Assembly (NCBI GenBank): GCA_964486825.1
Contig: CAZAQS010000244.1
Span: forward strand, 1 to 7,190
Source of the DNA: CAZAQS01 sp964486825
GTDB taxonomy: Bacteria; Chloroflexota; Anaerolineae; Anaerolineales; UBA4823
DNA length: 7,190 nucleotides
Reading direction: 5' to 3'
Each line of letters starts with the position of its first letter. Positions within the stretch are counted from its first letter, which is position 1. A model generated the notes under the pieces. It was not told the DNA's origin. It ran no database searches and saw only the letters and a program-made list of their open reading frames with translations. Below, in pieces: positions 1 through 6,035 of this stretch. Position numbers and translations under genes: made by a program.

Positions 1-656
1 TAATAGATCAGGTCGCCCCAGTTGACGTCGAGCATGGAGCCAATTGAGACAAAGGAGCTGAAGCCGACGTTCTCTTTGATGCTCCAGTCAAGAACTGCAG
101 TGCATAGCGCGCCGCTCTGGCTGATGAAGCCAACGTTACCCTTGCGGGCCATGGCGCTGGCAAAGGTGGCGTTCATACCGCTGTTAGGGCTCATCACCCC
201 CAGGCAGTTGGGGCCGATGATGCGCATATTGCCGCGCCGGGCATGGTCCATGATCTGCTGCTCGAGCTCGACGCCCTCTGGACCGGTCTCCTTGAAGCCA
301 GCCGAAATGACGATGGCGCCTTTCACGCCGGCATCCACGCAATCACTGATAATACCGGGGACGGTGCGAGCGGGTGTGGTCACGACCACCAGGTCGACTT
401 TCTCGGGGACTTCGAAAATGCTGGGATAGGCTTTGACGCCCAGGACGCTGGAGCGCTTGGGATTGACGGGGAAAACGGGGCCGCCAAAAGGGCTGCTGAT
501 CAGGTTCCAGAGCACGGTCCGCCCGACTGTGCCGGGGGTTTCGGTAGCGCCGATAACGGCGACGTTCTTGGGTGCAAAGAGCACATCCAGGGCTTTTTTC
601 TCGTAATGCAGGACGTCGTGCACCGGGTCCAGGGTGGGAAGCTTGTTTTTTTCCAT
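1..656 (-). CDS. Acetate--CoA ligase (ADP-forming) family protein, N-terminal part, cut by window edge
   Basis: The frame reads from ATG at 656 down to base 1 without a stop (218 codons) and continues outside the window. The product starts MEKNKLPTLDPVHDV. It has a CoA-binding Rossmann domain at about residues 22-125, with the nucleotide-loop motif GATETPGTVGR at 36-46. A second flavodoxin-like succinyl-CoA synthetase-type domain starts near 171 with GFISQSGAL (176-184), preceded by the family motif GPNCLGVMSPNSG (148-160). In this family (acetyl-CoA synthetase, ADP-forming, alpha part) these domains bind CoA and carry a phospho-histidine further on; that histidine lies beyond the window. Whether the protein also has an ATP-grasp beta part, or a fused GNAT acetyltransferase as in Pat-type proteins, cannot be seen. 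The start is supported by GGAG (bases 670-667) ten bases upstream. Likely role: cytoplasmic acyl-CoA/acetate interconversion with ATP, or protein acetylation if a GNAT domain is fused. Confidence 0.88.
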   Translation of the reverse strand, partial: MEKNKLPTLDPVHDVLHYEKKALDVLFAPKNVAVIGATETPGTVGRTVLWNLISSPFGGPVFPVNPKRSSVLGVKAYPSIFEVPEKVDLVVVTTPARTVPGIISDCVDAGVKGAIVISAGFKETGPEGVELEQQIMDHARRGNMRIIGPNCLGVMSPNSGMNATFASAMARKGNVGFISQSGALCTAVLDWSIKENVGFSSFVSIGSMLDVNWGDLIY

Positions 657-700
657 ATTTATTAAACTCCAATTATCAGGAAGATCATTTTCGTAAATCC

Positions 701-727
701 GGGAGCCGTTCAAAAGGACTGGCTCCC
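701..727 (-). promoter_or_regulatory. Hairpin in the leader of the acetate-CoA ligase family gene
   Basis: A perfect 7-bp inverted repeat (GGGAGCC at 701-707, GGCTCCC at 721-727) flanks a 13-base loop, 45 bases upstream of the ATG at 656. There is no T-run after it on either strand, so it does not look like an intrinsic terminator. It could be a leader structure or an operator, or it could be chance. No riboswitch family was recognised. Confidence 0.25.
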
Positions 728-793
728 AGGAGAGCAGTTAAAACAAGTAGGTGCGCTTGTGCTATTTGTAACAATTGCATATTTTAACCCCTT

Positions 794-1703
794 TTACCAC
801 TTGGGGACGGTGACAAACGGTATATAGGAGATAGGATGATGTTCCCTATCATATCCAGATAATACCAACCAGTCGGTCACCCCGCTTAAATAAAGGCCTT
901 CACCACCGCTGTTGGTAGCGCCAAAGCCTCCGAAATTTCCACTGAGGGTGCTATTGGTTAGCGAAAATTGCACCCCCTCCGCAAAAACACCTCCACCCAT
1001 AGTAGCCCGGTTGTTTTCAAAAGTGCTGTTTATAATGGTTATAGGCCCGCCAAATTGCCAGCTATAAATGGCGCCTCCTGAACCCGTGTATGTACACGTA
1101 TTACCGCTCAGCGTGCTTGTTTCCACCGTGAGCGTTCCCAGGTTCATAATTCCGCCCCCCAGCAACCGTTCTCACCGGTGTCGTTTCATACGAGGCTGTA
1201 TTGGATCGTCAGTACCCTGCGGGCATTCTCGCCATCCAAAACCGACATGCCTGTTTGAGATGAAAAATTTCTGTTCCACCCACCGAGGAGGGTGGTGTTT
1301 TTGGTGATCAAGACAACCTGGTCCCCAGNNNNNNNNNNNNNNNNNNNNNNNNNNNNNNNNNNNNNNNNNNNNNNNNNNNNNNNNNNNNNNNNNNNNNNNN
1401 NNNNNNNNNNNNNNNNNNNNNNNNNNNNCCCAGGGCAACCTTAATCGTGTCACCGGCAGCAGATTTGGCAAGGGCAGCATTGATCGTGGCACAAGGGGCA
1501 GCCGTGGAGGTGCAAGCGTTGCCGTCAGATCCGGTAGGCGATACGTAAAATATGGAGGCAGCAGCAGCTCTTTCAACCAGTGGATAAAGCAGGGGAGAAA
1601 GATGCAAAACTTTTCCCCGCACCAATTGAGTTGTATCGTAAGGAGTAAGTTTCCTTTTTAGAGAATAGGTCGTTTTTCTTTTTTGTCCATACCTAAAAAG
1701 CAT
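794..1703 (-). pseudogene. Secreted beta-helix (Pmp-repeat / choice-of-anchor type) protein, broken and interrupted by an assembly gap
   Basis: Three pieces in reverse orientation resemble one protein. The first (about 1703-1429) contains IFYVSPTGSDGNACTS and then PCATINAALAKSAAGDTIKV, the usual N-terminus of right-handed beta-helix surface proteins. The second (about 1325-1189) reads TTLLGGWNRNFSSQTG and SVLDGENARRVL, the typical next segment, and ends in TGA at 1188-1186. The third (1165-794) carries Pmp-like repeats: GGGIMNLG, SGGAIYS, STFENNRA, GGGVFAEG, STLSGN. Between TGA and the third piece the frame still reads NDTGENGCWG, then slips by one base at a six-C run (1155-1160, plus strand), where one extra base would restore WGGGIMNLG. 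The N-terminus lacks a clear signal peptide, and the C-terminus after SGG loses repeat character, so it is probably truncated. Such proteins are normally exported and long (often over 400 residues). A sequencing error could explain the frameshift alone, but not the TGA as well. Confidence 0.72.
1329..1428. other. Assembly gap of exactly 100 N
   Basis: Exactly one hundred N lie inside the beta-helix pseudogene. The round number suggests a placeholder for an unknown distance. Protein logic (GDTIKVA before the gap, GDQVVLITKN after it) suggests that only a short segment, of the kind usually written GTYTG in this family, is truly missing. That estimate is inference. Confidence 0.95.
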
Positions 1704-1901
1704 AAATTTAATATTACATTCGACTACAACTTATAAAGAACATCCTGTGCATGAAAGGCAAGTCTCGGACCCAAACTAAACGGATATTCAAAATCCTGGT
1801 AGTGTAGAATAACAGTATCATTGGTATCCCGCTTCCATGGGCAGAGCCGAGTATTCGACAGCGGAGCGGTATCAATTCATCGTACGAAAGGGGAATCAGA
1901 A

Positions 1902-2750
1902 ATGGGTCTTACAACTTTCCTCGATCAAATGTCCCCAACCTTCCTGGGGATCGTGGTAGGGTCATTGTTCACGATCGTGGGCGTGATTCTTACGAACGCT
2001 TCAAACACCCGGCGGCTGCGCATACAACACGAGCACGAGCAATACCTGGAGAGCAAAGAGCGGGATGCCAGCCTGCGCCGGGACACCTACCTGGCTGCAA
2101 TCGAGGCCATCTCCGCCGGAATGGTGGCGGTGGGACGTTTTGGAGAGCTTAATATCAAGCAAGAGGAGCTGATGCAGTCGTACACCGAGAAATCACCCGC
2201 CATTGCGAAAGTGACCATCGTTGGCAGGGATGAGACCATCAAGGCAGTCGCGAATTTCAACAGCGAGTTGACCGGGGCCTTCCTGCGCTTGACCTCCGAC
2301 AGGCAGAACCTGAACGTTGCCTGGGAGCGTTACGCTGCCCTGGAAGGGAAGATCAACCTGGCGACCCGGGAACAAGAACGGCTGCAATCGCTGATGGATG
2401 AATATCTCGCTGAGGGGGAGCAGGACGAGGGGCAATGGAATTTGTTGAGGCGTAAGCACGAGGTCGAAAGGAAGAAACTCGAGCGATTGACCGCTGAACA
2501 GGAAGAATTGATGAACCAGGTCATGCCAGCGCATATGAACCTGATCCAACGCTGCCTGAAGGAGGCAGCCACACTCGACCGCCTGCTGACGCCAGTGATC
2601 AGCATGATGCGCTCCGAGCTGGAGCTACCCTTCGATGAAGTCTTCTATAGCCAGATCGTCGAGGAGAACCACAAAAAGCAGGCCGAATACCTGGAGGCCT
2701 TCATCAAGGAACAAGCCATCGAAATGGAGAGGCAGGAGGGAGAGAATTAG
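1902..2750 (+). CDS. Membrane-anchored coiled-coil protein of unknown function
   Basis: The product has 282 residues. It has one N-terminal membrane segment at about 12-31 (FLGIVVGSLFTIVGVIL), followed by a basic stop-transfer patch (NTRRLRIQ). The rest is highly charged and helical. It opens with an RRDTYLAAIEAIS segment (59-71), a signature seen in other small uncharacterised anchored proteins. Strong heptad-like runs follow at about 145-205 (EGKINLATREQERLQSL and RRKHEVERKKLERLTAEQEE), and the C-terminal helix is acidic. The positive-inside rule places the long helical part in the cytoplasm. The start at 1902 is chosen because AAAGGGGAA (1887-1895) sits eight bases upstream; the open frame extends to 1821, but that part has no membrane or conserved character. 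No catalytic motif was seen. The gene stands alone, with the HAD gene converging 29 bases downstream and no obvious terminator hairpin between them. Function unknown. Confidence 0.82.
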   Translation: MGLTTFLDQMSPTFLGIVVGSLFTIVGVILTNASNTRRLRIQHEHEQYLESKERDASLRRDTYLAAIEAISAGMVAVGRFGELNIKQEELMQSYTEKSPAIAKVTIVGRDETIKAVANFNSELTGAFLRLTSDRQNLNVAWERYAALEGKINLATREQERLQSLMDEYLAEGEQDEGQWNLLRRKHEVERKKLERLTAEQEELMNQVMPAHMNLIQRCLKEAATLDRLLTPVISMMRSELELPFDEVFYSQIVEENHKKQAEYLEAFIKEQAIEMERQEGEN

Positions 2751-2779
2751 GACCGAATAAGTGGTTCTTGTGCGTGTTA

Positions 2780-3433
2780 TTAAGAGAAGTAGTCCAGTAA
2801 ATCTATAATTTCAGCGATCATAAAATCAGGTTCAGCAGCCTCGAGAGCAGCGCGCTCTCCCAGCCCATAGGTCACGGCGCAGGTGAGGGCGCCGGCGGCC
2901 TTGCCGGCCTGGATATCGGTGACCATATCGCCGACCATCAGGGCCCGGCGGGGATCGGCCTGGGCGTGCTGGATTATGTGCAGGATCGACTCCGGGTGCG
3001 GCTTGCGGTGGGTGATCGATTCCGGGCCTACCACAATGGAGATATAAGAATCGATTGCCAGCCCGGCAAGGATAGAGTGGGTGATTGGCTCGGGCTTCTG
3101 GGTTGCGATAGCCAGGGTGAGTCCGGCCTGGTGGAGAGAGTGGAGAACCTCCTTGACGCCAGGATACAGGCAGGTGTCCACCAGGTAGTAACGGCTATAG
3201 CGTTCCAGGAACATGGGCAGGGCCTGCTCGAGCAGGCCGGCGTGCTCTTCCCCCAGGCTGTCGCGGACGAGCGCACCCGCTCCCCGGCCAATAAACCCAA
3301 TGATCACTTGTGGGGGAAGCTCGGCCAGGCCGAACTCTCTCAGCACGAAGTTCATGGCATTGGCGATGTCCAGGCCGGTATCGACCAGGACGCCGTCAAA
3401 ATCGAAGATGACTACGTCGACGTTGTATGGCAT
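2780..3433 (-). CDS. HAD-superfamily hydrolase, phosphoglycolate phosphatase-like
   Basis: The product has 217 residues, the usual size for Gph/PGMB-type HAD phosphatases. All four HAD motifs are present. Motif I is DFDGVLVDT (11-19) with nucleophile D11 and acid/base D13. Motif II threonine is T111 in LAIATQKP. Motif III lysine is K144 in HRKPHPE. Motif IV is GDMVTD (168-173) with D169 and D173 for magnesium. The helical cap lies between motifs I and II (about 20-85). Family members remove phosphate from 2-phosphoglycolate, sugar phosphates or pyrophosphate in the cytoplasm; the exact substrate cannot be told from sequence. The start at 3433 is preferred because GAGGAG (bases 3447-3442) lies eight bases upstream and MPYNVDVVIFDFDG is the normal beginning; an in-frame ATG at 3475 would add 14 unconserved residues. 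The gene is transcribed alone and converges on the coiled-coil gene. Confidence 0.93.
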   Translation of the reverse strand: MPYNVDVVIFDFDGVLVDTGLDIANAMNFVLREFGLAELPPQVIIGFIGRGAGALVRDSLGEEHAGLLEQALPMFLERYSRYYLVDTCLYPGVKEVLHSLHQAGLTLAIATQKPEPITHSILAGLAIDSYISIVVGPESITHRKPHPESILHIIQHAQADPRRALMVGDMVTDIQAGKAAGALTCAVTYGLGERAALEAAEPDFMIAEIIDLLDYFS

Positions 3434-3494
3434 GGGAACAGCTCCTCGAATGAGCCAGTTGCTTTTTATTTTCATGATCTGGGCCGAATAGGTC

Positions 3495-3528
3495 CGGGTG
3501 GGCGTGCAGATCCACCCGCAAAGCGGGT
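3495..3528 (-). promoter_or_regulatory. Two overlapping, mutually exclusive hairpins upstream of the HAD gene
   Basis: A 6-bp perfect stem, ACCCGC (3514-3519) with GCGGGT (3523-3528) and loop AAA, overlaps a 7-bp perfect stem, CGGGTGG (3495-3501) with CCACCCG (3512-3518). They share bases 3514-3518, so only one can form at a time. They lie about 60-95 bases before the start at 3433. No T-run follows, so an attenuator is not shown. The arrangement would also fit a REP-like dispersed palindrome. Confidence 0.35.
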
Positions 3529-3656
3529 TGTGCGATGGCTGCCCCCGCTCATCGGATTACATCGCGCCGGTATCTATCCATTGTAATTCTCAAGGTTAAA
3601 AAGGGAACACTAATTTTACAAAGTATAATACCAATCCTTAAAAAGCATTTACATGA

Positions 3657-3877
3657 CATTTGCTGCGGGACTGGCTGGTGGACTTTCCGGTGCATTTCGA
3701 GCCGGCCTGCATCCTGATGGCGAGGGGTGGAGAACCGGTCTTGCTATGCGGGCCGGAGAGCGATGAGTACGCCCGGCTGGCCGGGCTTGGGGAGGGCTGC
3801 GCGTGGAGGACGGTTATCTGATCACCGAGGGTGGAGCAGAGCGGTTGAATGAGATGCCGTATTGGATAGAAAAATAG
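3657..3877 (+). pseudogene. Remnant of an M24-family metallopeptidase (Xaa-Pro peptidase/creatinase-like), core deleted
   Basis: From 3657 the frame reads HLLRDWLVDFPVHFEPACI, then ILMARGGEPVLLCGPESDEY, which resembles the N-terminal creatinase-like domain of M24 proteins. It stops at TGA 3819-3821. In the next frame, from about 3794, the sequence reads GLRVEDGYLITEGGAERLNE and then MPYWIEK, ending in TAG at 3875-3877; this resembles the very C-terminus of the same family (VEDGYLITEGGAE-type tail). The N-terminal piece (about 52 codons) and the tail (about 26 codons) thus meet near 3785-3796, and the roughly 200 or more residues between them, including all five metal ligands, are gone. The frame upstream has TGA at 3654-3656 and no start codon. 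A perfect TATAAT at 3624-3629 has no convincing -35 partner. It cannot be an active peptidase. Confidence 0.75.
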
Positions 3878-3888
3878 GTGAACCTATT
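3873..3888. promoter_or_regulatory. Near-perfect palindrome, possible operator
   Basis: AATAGGT (3873-3879) and ACCTATT (3882-3888) form a perfect 7-bp inverted repeat with a two-base spacer. It overlaps the stop codon of the M24 remnant and lies about 140 bases before the start of the regulator stub. A second short dyad, GATAA-GAT-TTATC (3920-3932), and a direct repeat GATTCGA (3891-3897 and 3903-3909) follow closely. The clustering is suggestive of a control region, but no known operator was recognised. Confidence 0.3.
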
Positions 3889-4028
3889 CTGATTCGATGC
3901 AAGATTCGAGGTAGAATAAGATAAGATTTATCCTAATTGGCATTTCTAAGCCATCTCCAATAATCATCCTGTACCTCCCTGCCACCCTTTCGCCAGGGTA
4001 ACCGTGGCTCGTGTGCCGGGGAGGTCCT

Positions 4029-4250
4029 ATGACTGAACTGCTGAGCACAAACCTATATATCCCCCGTTGCAGGCCGAATCCGGTCCCGGCCGCGCCTGAC
4101 AGATCGTATTAACGCGGGGCTGGACAAAATGTTGACTCTGATCTCGCCGTCGCCCGGGTTCGGGAAAACCACTTTGCTCAGTGAATGGGTCCCGAGCAGC
4201 CGCGCTGTGTAACCTGGCTTTCACTCGATGATGGCGATAACGATCAAGTA
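4029..4250 (+). pseudogene. Truncated, frameshifted stub of a MalT-type LuxR-family transcriptional regulator
   Basis: ATG at 4029 follows GGGGAGG four bases upstream and starts MTELLSTNLYIPRCRPNPVP, the classic N-terminus of large ATP-dependent MalT-like LuxR activators. A slip near 4085-4087 moves the reading to the next frame, which gives RPRLTDRINAGLDKMLTLIS and the P-loop SPGFGKTTLLSEWV. A second slip at the CCC run 4191-4193 leads into PEQPRCVTWLSLDDGDNDQV, the family's segment after the P-loop. Homology ends near 4250, only about 74 residues into a protein that is normally 850-900 residues. The NB-ARC/STAND ATPase remainder, TPR region and C-terminal LuxR helix-turn-helix are all absent. 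The third frame runs on in phase into the CPBP gene that starts 19 bases later, so deletion or insertion joined them. The frameshifts could be base-calling errors in C-runs, but the truncation is not. Confidence 0.82.
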
Positions 4251-4268
4251 AATAAAGGAAATAATAAA

Positions 4269-5207
4269 ATGAACCGCCTCACAGCTGAGCCATTTATCAA
4301 GGATCAAGAAGATATCCCGGCGCCAAAAGCACTACGTACAACCTTAATCATGACCGCCTGGTTAGGAACCCTACTCCTGAGCCGGCTACCGCAGATCATC
4401 CTCAGTGAGTCGGGAGTGATAAGCCCCACCGATTGGAGCCTTTGGTGGTGGATTTTCTTGGGCGCGGCGCTTATTGCGCTCACCTATCTATGGCAAGCCG
4501 TGAGACCACTGCGGGGTTATTTCCTGGTATTGACCATGATCTATGTAATCACGGTTGGATTGTCCCTGCTGAACCAAACTTCGCTTTGGATCTCCTGGTT
4601 CGGCCCAGAGAGACCATGGCTGACCGGTTTTTTCGGCGAGAGGTTGGGAGTCGTTTTAATGGCCTTGACCCTGGCAGGGGTCCTGGCGCTGATGGGACAG
4701 AAACGCAGGGATTATTTTCTCGTCCTTGGAGATGTGAATGCGCCCGCATCAGGAATTCGTCTTCCTGGTAGAGAAAATCCCCTACCATGGTCAATTGCCG
4801 GCCCACTTATCGCTCTATTACTGACTGCGTTGTTCACAGCTGCTATTTTAGCCATGAGCCCAATACCCGTGGCGGTGTCGGATGTCATCCCACTGCTGCC
4901 GGCCGTATTCCTGTTGGCCCTGATGAATGCCTTCGGTGAAGAGATGGCTTACCGGGCCGGGCCCCTCTCTCAGCTATGGCAAATCCTCGGGAAAAAGCAA
5001 GCCATTTGGATGATGGCACTTTGGTTCGGATTGGGGCACTACTATGGCGGGATTTCTTTTGGAGCGATAGGCGTTGTGTACCTCACGCTGGTGGCGGTCC
5101 TGTTCGGGAAAGCAATGCTGGAAACAAAGGGGCTGGCCGTACCGGTATTCATGCATCTGTGGGGCGATGTCGTCCTCTATATCATTCTGGCGCTGGGTTC
5201 CGCTTGA
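4269..5207 (+). CDS. CPBP family intramembrane metalloprotease (CAAX-protease-like)
   Basis: The product has 312 residues and is strongly hydrophobic, with about eight membrane segments. The three motifs of the CPBP/Abi family (PF02517) are intact in the C-terminal half: GEEMAYR (E224, E225, R229), FGLGH (F253, H257) and HLWGD (H296, D300). These residues form the glutamate/histidine active site inside the membrane in Rce1-type enzymes. Bacterial members cleave membrane substrates or prepropeptides, or act in bacteriocin immunity; the substrate here is unknown. The N-terminal half (residues 25-150) holds additional helices with no motif. The start at 4269 is supported by AAGGA (4255-4259) nine bases upstream; the open frame extends back to 4185, but those 28 codons encode the regulator stub. 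The stop is followed twelve bases later by the start of a second CPBP-type gene, so the two were probably co-transcribed. Confidence 0.92.
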   Translation: MNRLTAEPFIKDQEDIPAPKALRTTLIMTAWLGTLLLSRLPQIILSESGVISPTDWSLWWWIFLGAALIALTYLWQAVRPLRGYFLVLTMIYVITVGLSLLNQTSLWISWFGPERPWLTGFFGERLGVVLMALTLAGVLALMGQKRRDYFLVLGDVNAPASGIRLPGRENPLPWSIAGPLIALLLTALFTAAILAMSPIPVAVSDVIPLLPAVFLLALMNAFGEEMAYRAGPLSQLWQILGKKQAIWMMALWFGLGHYYGGISFGAIGVVYLTLVAVLFGKAMLETKGLAVPVFMHLWGDVVLYIILALGSA

Positions 5208-5219
5208 AAGGAGAAAATT

Positions 5220-5752
5220 ATGAGTGAGATTGTACACAGTAAATCCACGACCCATCCCGCGACCCACCAGGCGGCCGAAGCCAAAAGCCTGCTCATCTTC
5301 CTCCTGGTCAGCTTTGGTTTTACCTGGCTGGTCTTGGCTCCGGCGGTGTTATCAGCCTATGGTTTCTTAAGCCTCCCGGTTGCCATCACTTTGCTGATAA
5401 CCCTTGGTACGTTGGGACCTTTCATAGGGGGCGTCAGCGCAGCTGCCTACGAAGCCGGCCCGGCCGGAATGAAGGCGTTGTTATCGCAGGCGCTGCGCTG
5501 GCGGGTAAGCCCAACCTGGTACGCAGCCGTCCTGGCGGGTCCGGCGCTGGTCATGCTGGCGGCTTTCCTGCTGTGGCGTGGCCTGGGTGGGCCTCAATTA
5601 TCTGCTCCGCCAGCGAACGCCTGGACATCGATCCCTATCAGAGTAATCGGGGCTTGCACCTGCAAATTCCTGTCACCATCGTCCTGGTTATTCTGGCCTG
5701 CTTGCTGGTTTTGATGGGTAGAGGACAGGAACGAGCGCAGTTTACCGAATGA
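5220..5752 (+). pseudogene. Second CPBP-type membrane protein with catalytic middle deleted and frame shifted
   Basis: ATG at 5220 follows AAAGGAG (5207-5213) at six bases. The first 140 residues are an ordinary CPBP-type N-terminus: a hydrophobic segment at 24-44 (LLIFLLVSFGFTWLVLAPAV), a second at 53-73, the conserved connector RWRVSPTWY (93-101) and a third segment at 102-118. Shortly after PANAWTSIPI the reading goes out of frame. The next frame, from 5642, reads SNRGLHLQIPVTIVLVI and ends with LACLLVLMGRGQERAQFTE and TGA at 5750-5752, which looks like the last membrane helix and tail of a CPBP protein. The first frame instead runs to TAG at 5712-5714 through a cysteine- and tryptophan-rich nonsense tail. 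All three catalytic motifs (EExxxR, FxxxH, HxxxD/N) are missing, implying loss of roughly 100 residues plus a frame change near 5630-5645. It could still make a 164-residue membrane fragment. Confidence 0.78.
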
Positions 5753-6035
5753 AATCCAGTTGGGCGACAGTTACGCGGTAAAATTAATCTCAGATAATTT
5801 AGACCCTCATTGGAAACCTAGGAGCAGCTCTACGCCTGCTACTTGCGAGCGGCTGGCCGAGGCTGGCAACCATCTTCGCGTTCAAGCGTAGCATGGCTTA
5901 ACCGGCAAGATGGTGCCGATACCGCAAACACACTTGAAGGGGGAAACTCTTGACAGGCAGATTCGATCCATTTTTCTCGATGGGAGAGCGTCCCATGCCC
6001 AACAGCCGGCAACGCAGCGAGCCACAAGGACAACC
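5753..6035 (+). other. Intergenic region before the TMEM175-like gene
   Basis: This 283-base stretch has no convincing gene. It contains TTGACA at 5950-5955 without a good -10 at the normal distance. A perfect 6-bp hairpin, ATGGGA-GAGCG-TCCCAT (5980-5996), lies about 40 bases before the start at 6036. A short open stretch at 5811-5899 encodes a hydrophobic-looking peptide (GNLGAALRLLLASGW) preceded by stops; it may be a relic of a membrane gene. No terminator with a T-run was found after the decayed CPBP gene. Confidence 0.4.

Noticed and set aside
22..665. Two open frames on the plus strand across the acetate-CoA ligase gene
   Set aside because: They lie antisense to a clearly conserved protein and show no domain; GC-rich codon bias creates them.
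343..672. Open frame on the minus strand starting TTG at 672
   Set aside because: It is out of phase with the acetate-CoA ligase frame starting at 656, is rich in Arg/Pro and has no family resemblance; it is a shadow.
2193..2605. Minus-strand open frames inside the coiled-coil gene
   Set aside because: Low-complexity Ser/Arg/Leu-rich products antisense to a well-supported gene.
2751..2779. Bidirectional terminator between the converging genes
   Set aside because: The 29-base gap has no GC-rich hairpin or T-run.
2966..3586. 206-codon plus-strand frame antisense to the HAD gene
   Set aside because: The minus strand carries all four HAD motifs and a good ribosome binding site; the plus frame is its mirror.
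4185..4268. Longer start for the CPBP gene at 4185
   Set aside because: These 28 codons encode regulator-stub sequence and there is a good binding site for 4269.
5811..5899. Short hydrophobic open stretch between the decayed CPBP gene and the TMEM175-like gene
   Set aside because: It is too short, preceded by stops and lacks a start; it may be a relic but no family can be named.
5950..5978. TTGACA as a promoter for the TMEM175-like gene
   Set aside because: No acceptable -10 hexamer at 16-18 bases downstream; the match may be chance.
5910..6035. Longer start for the TMEM175-like gene
   Set aside because: The extra 42 residues are polar and unlike the family, and the ATG at 5910 lacks a convincing binding site, unlike the one at 6036.
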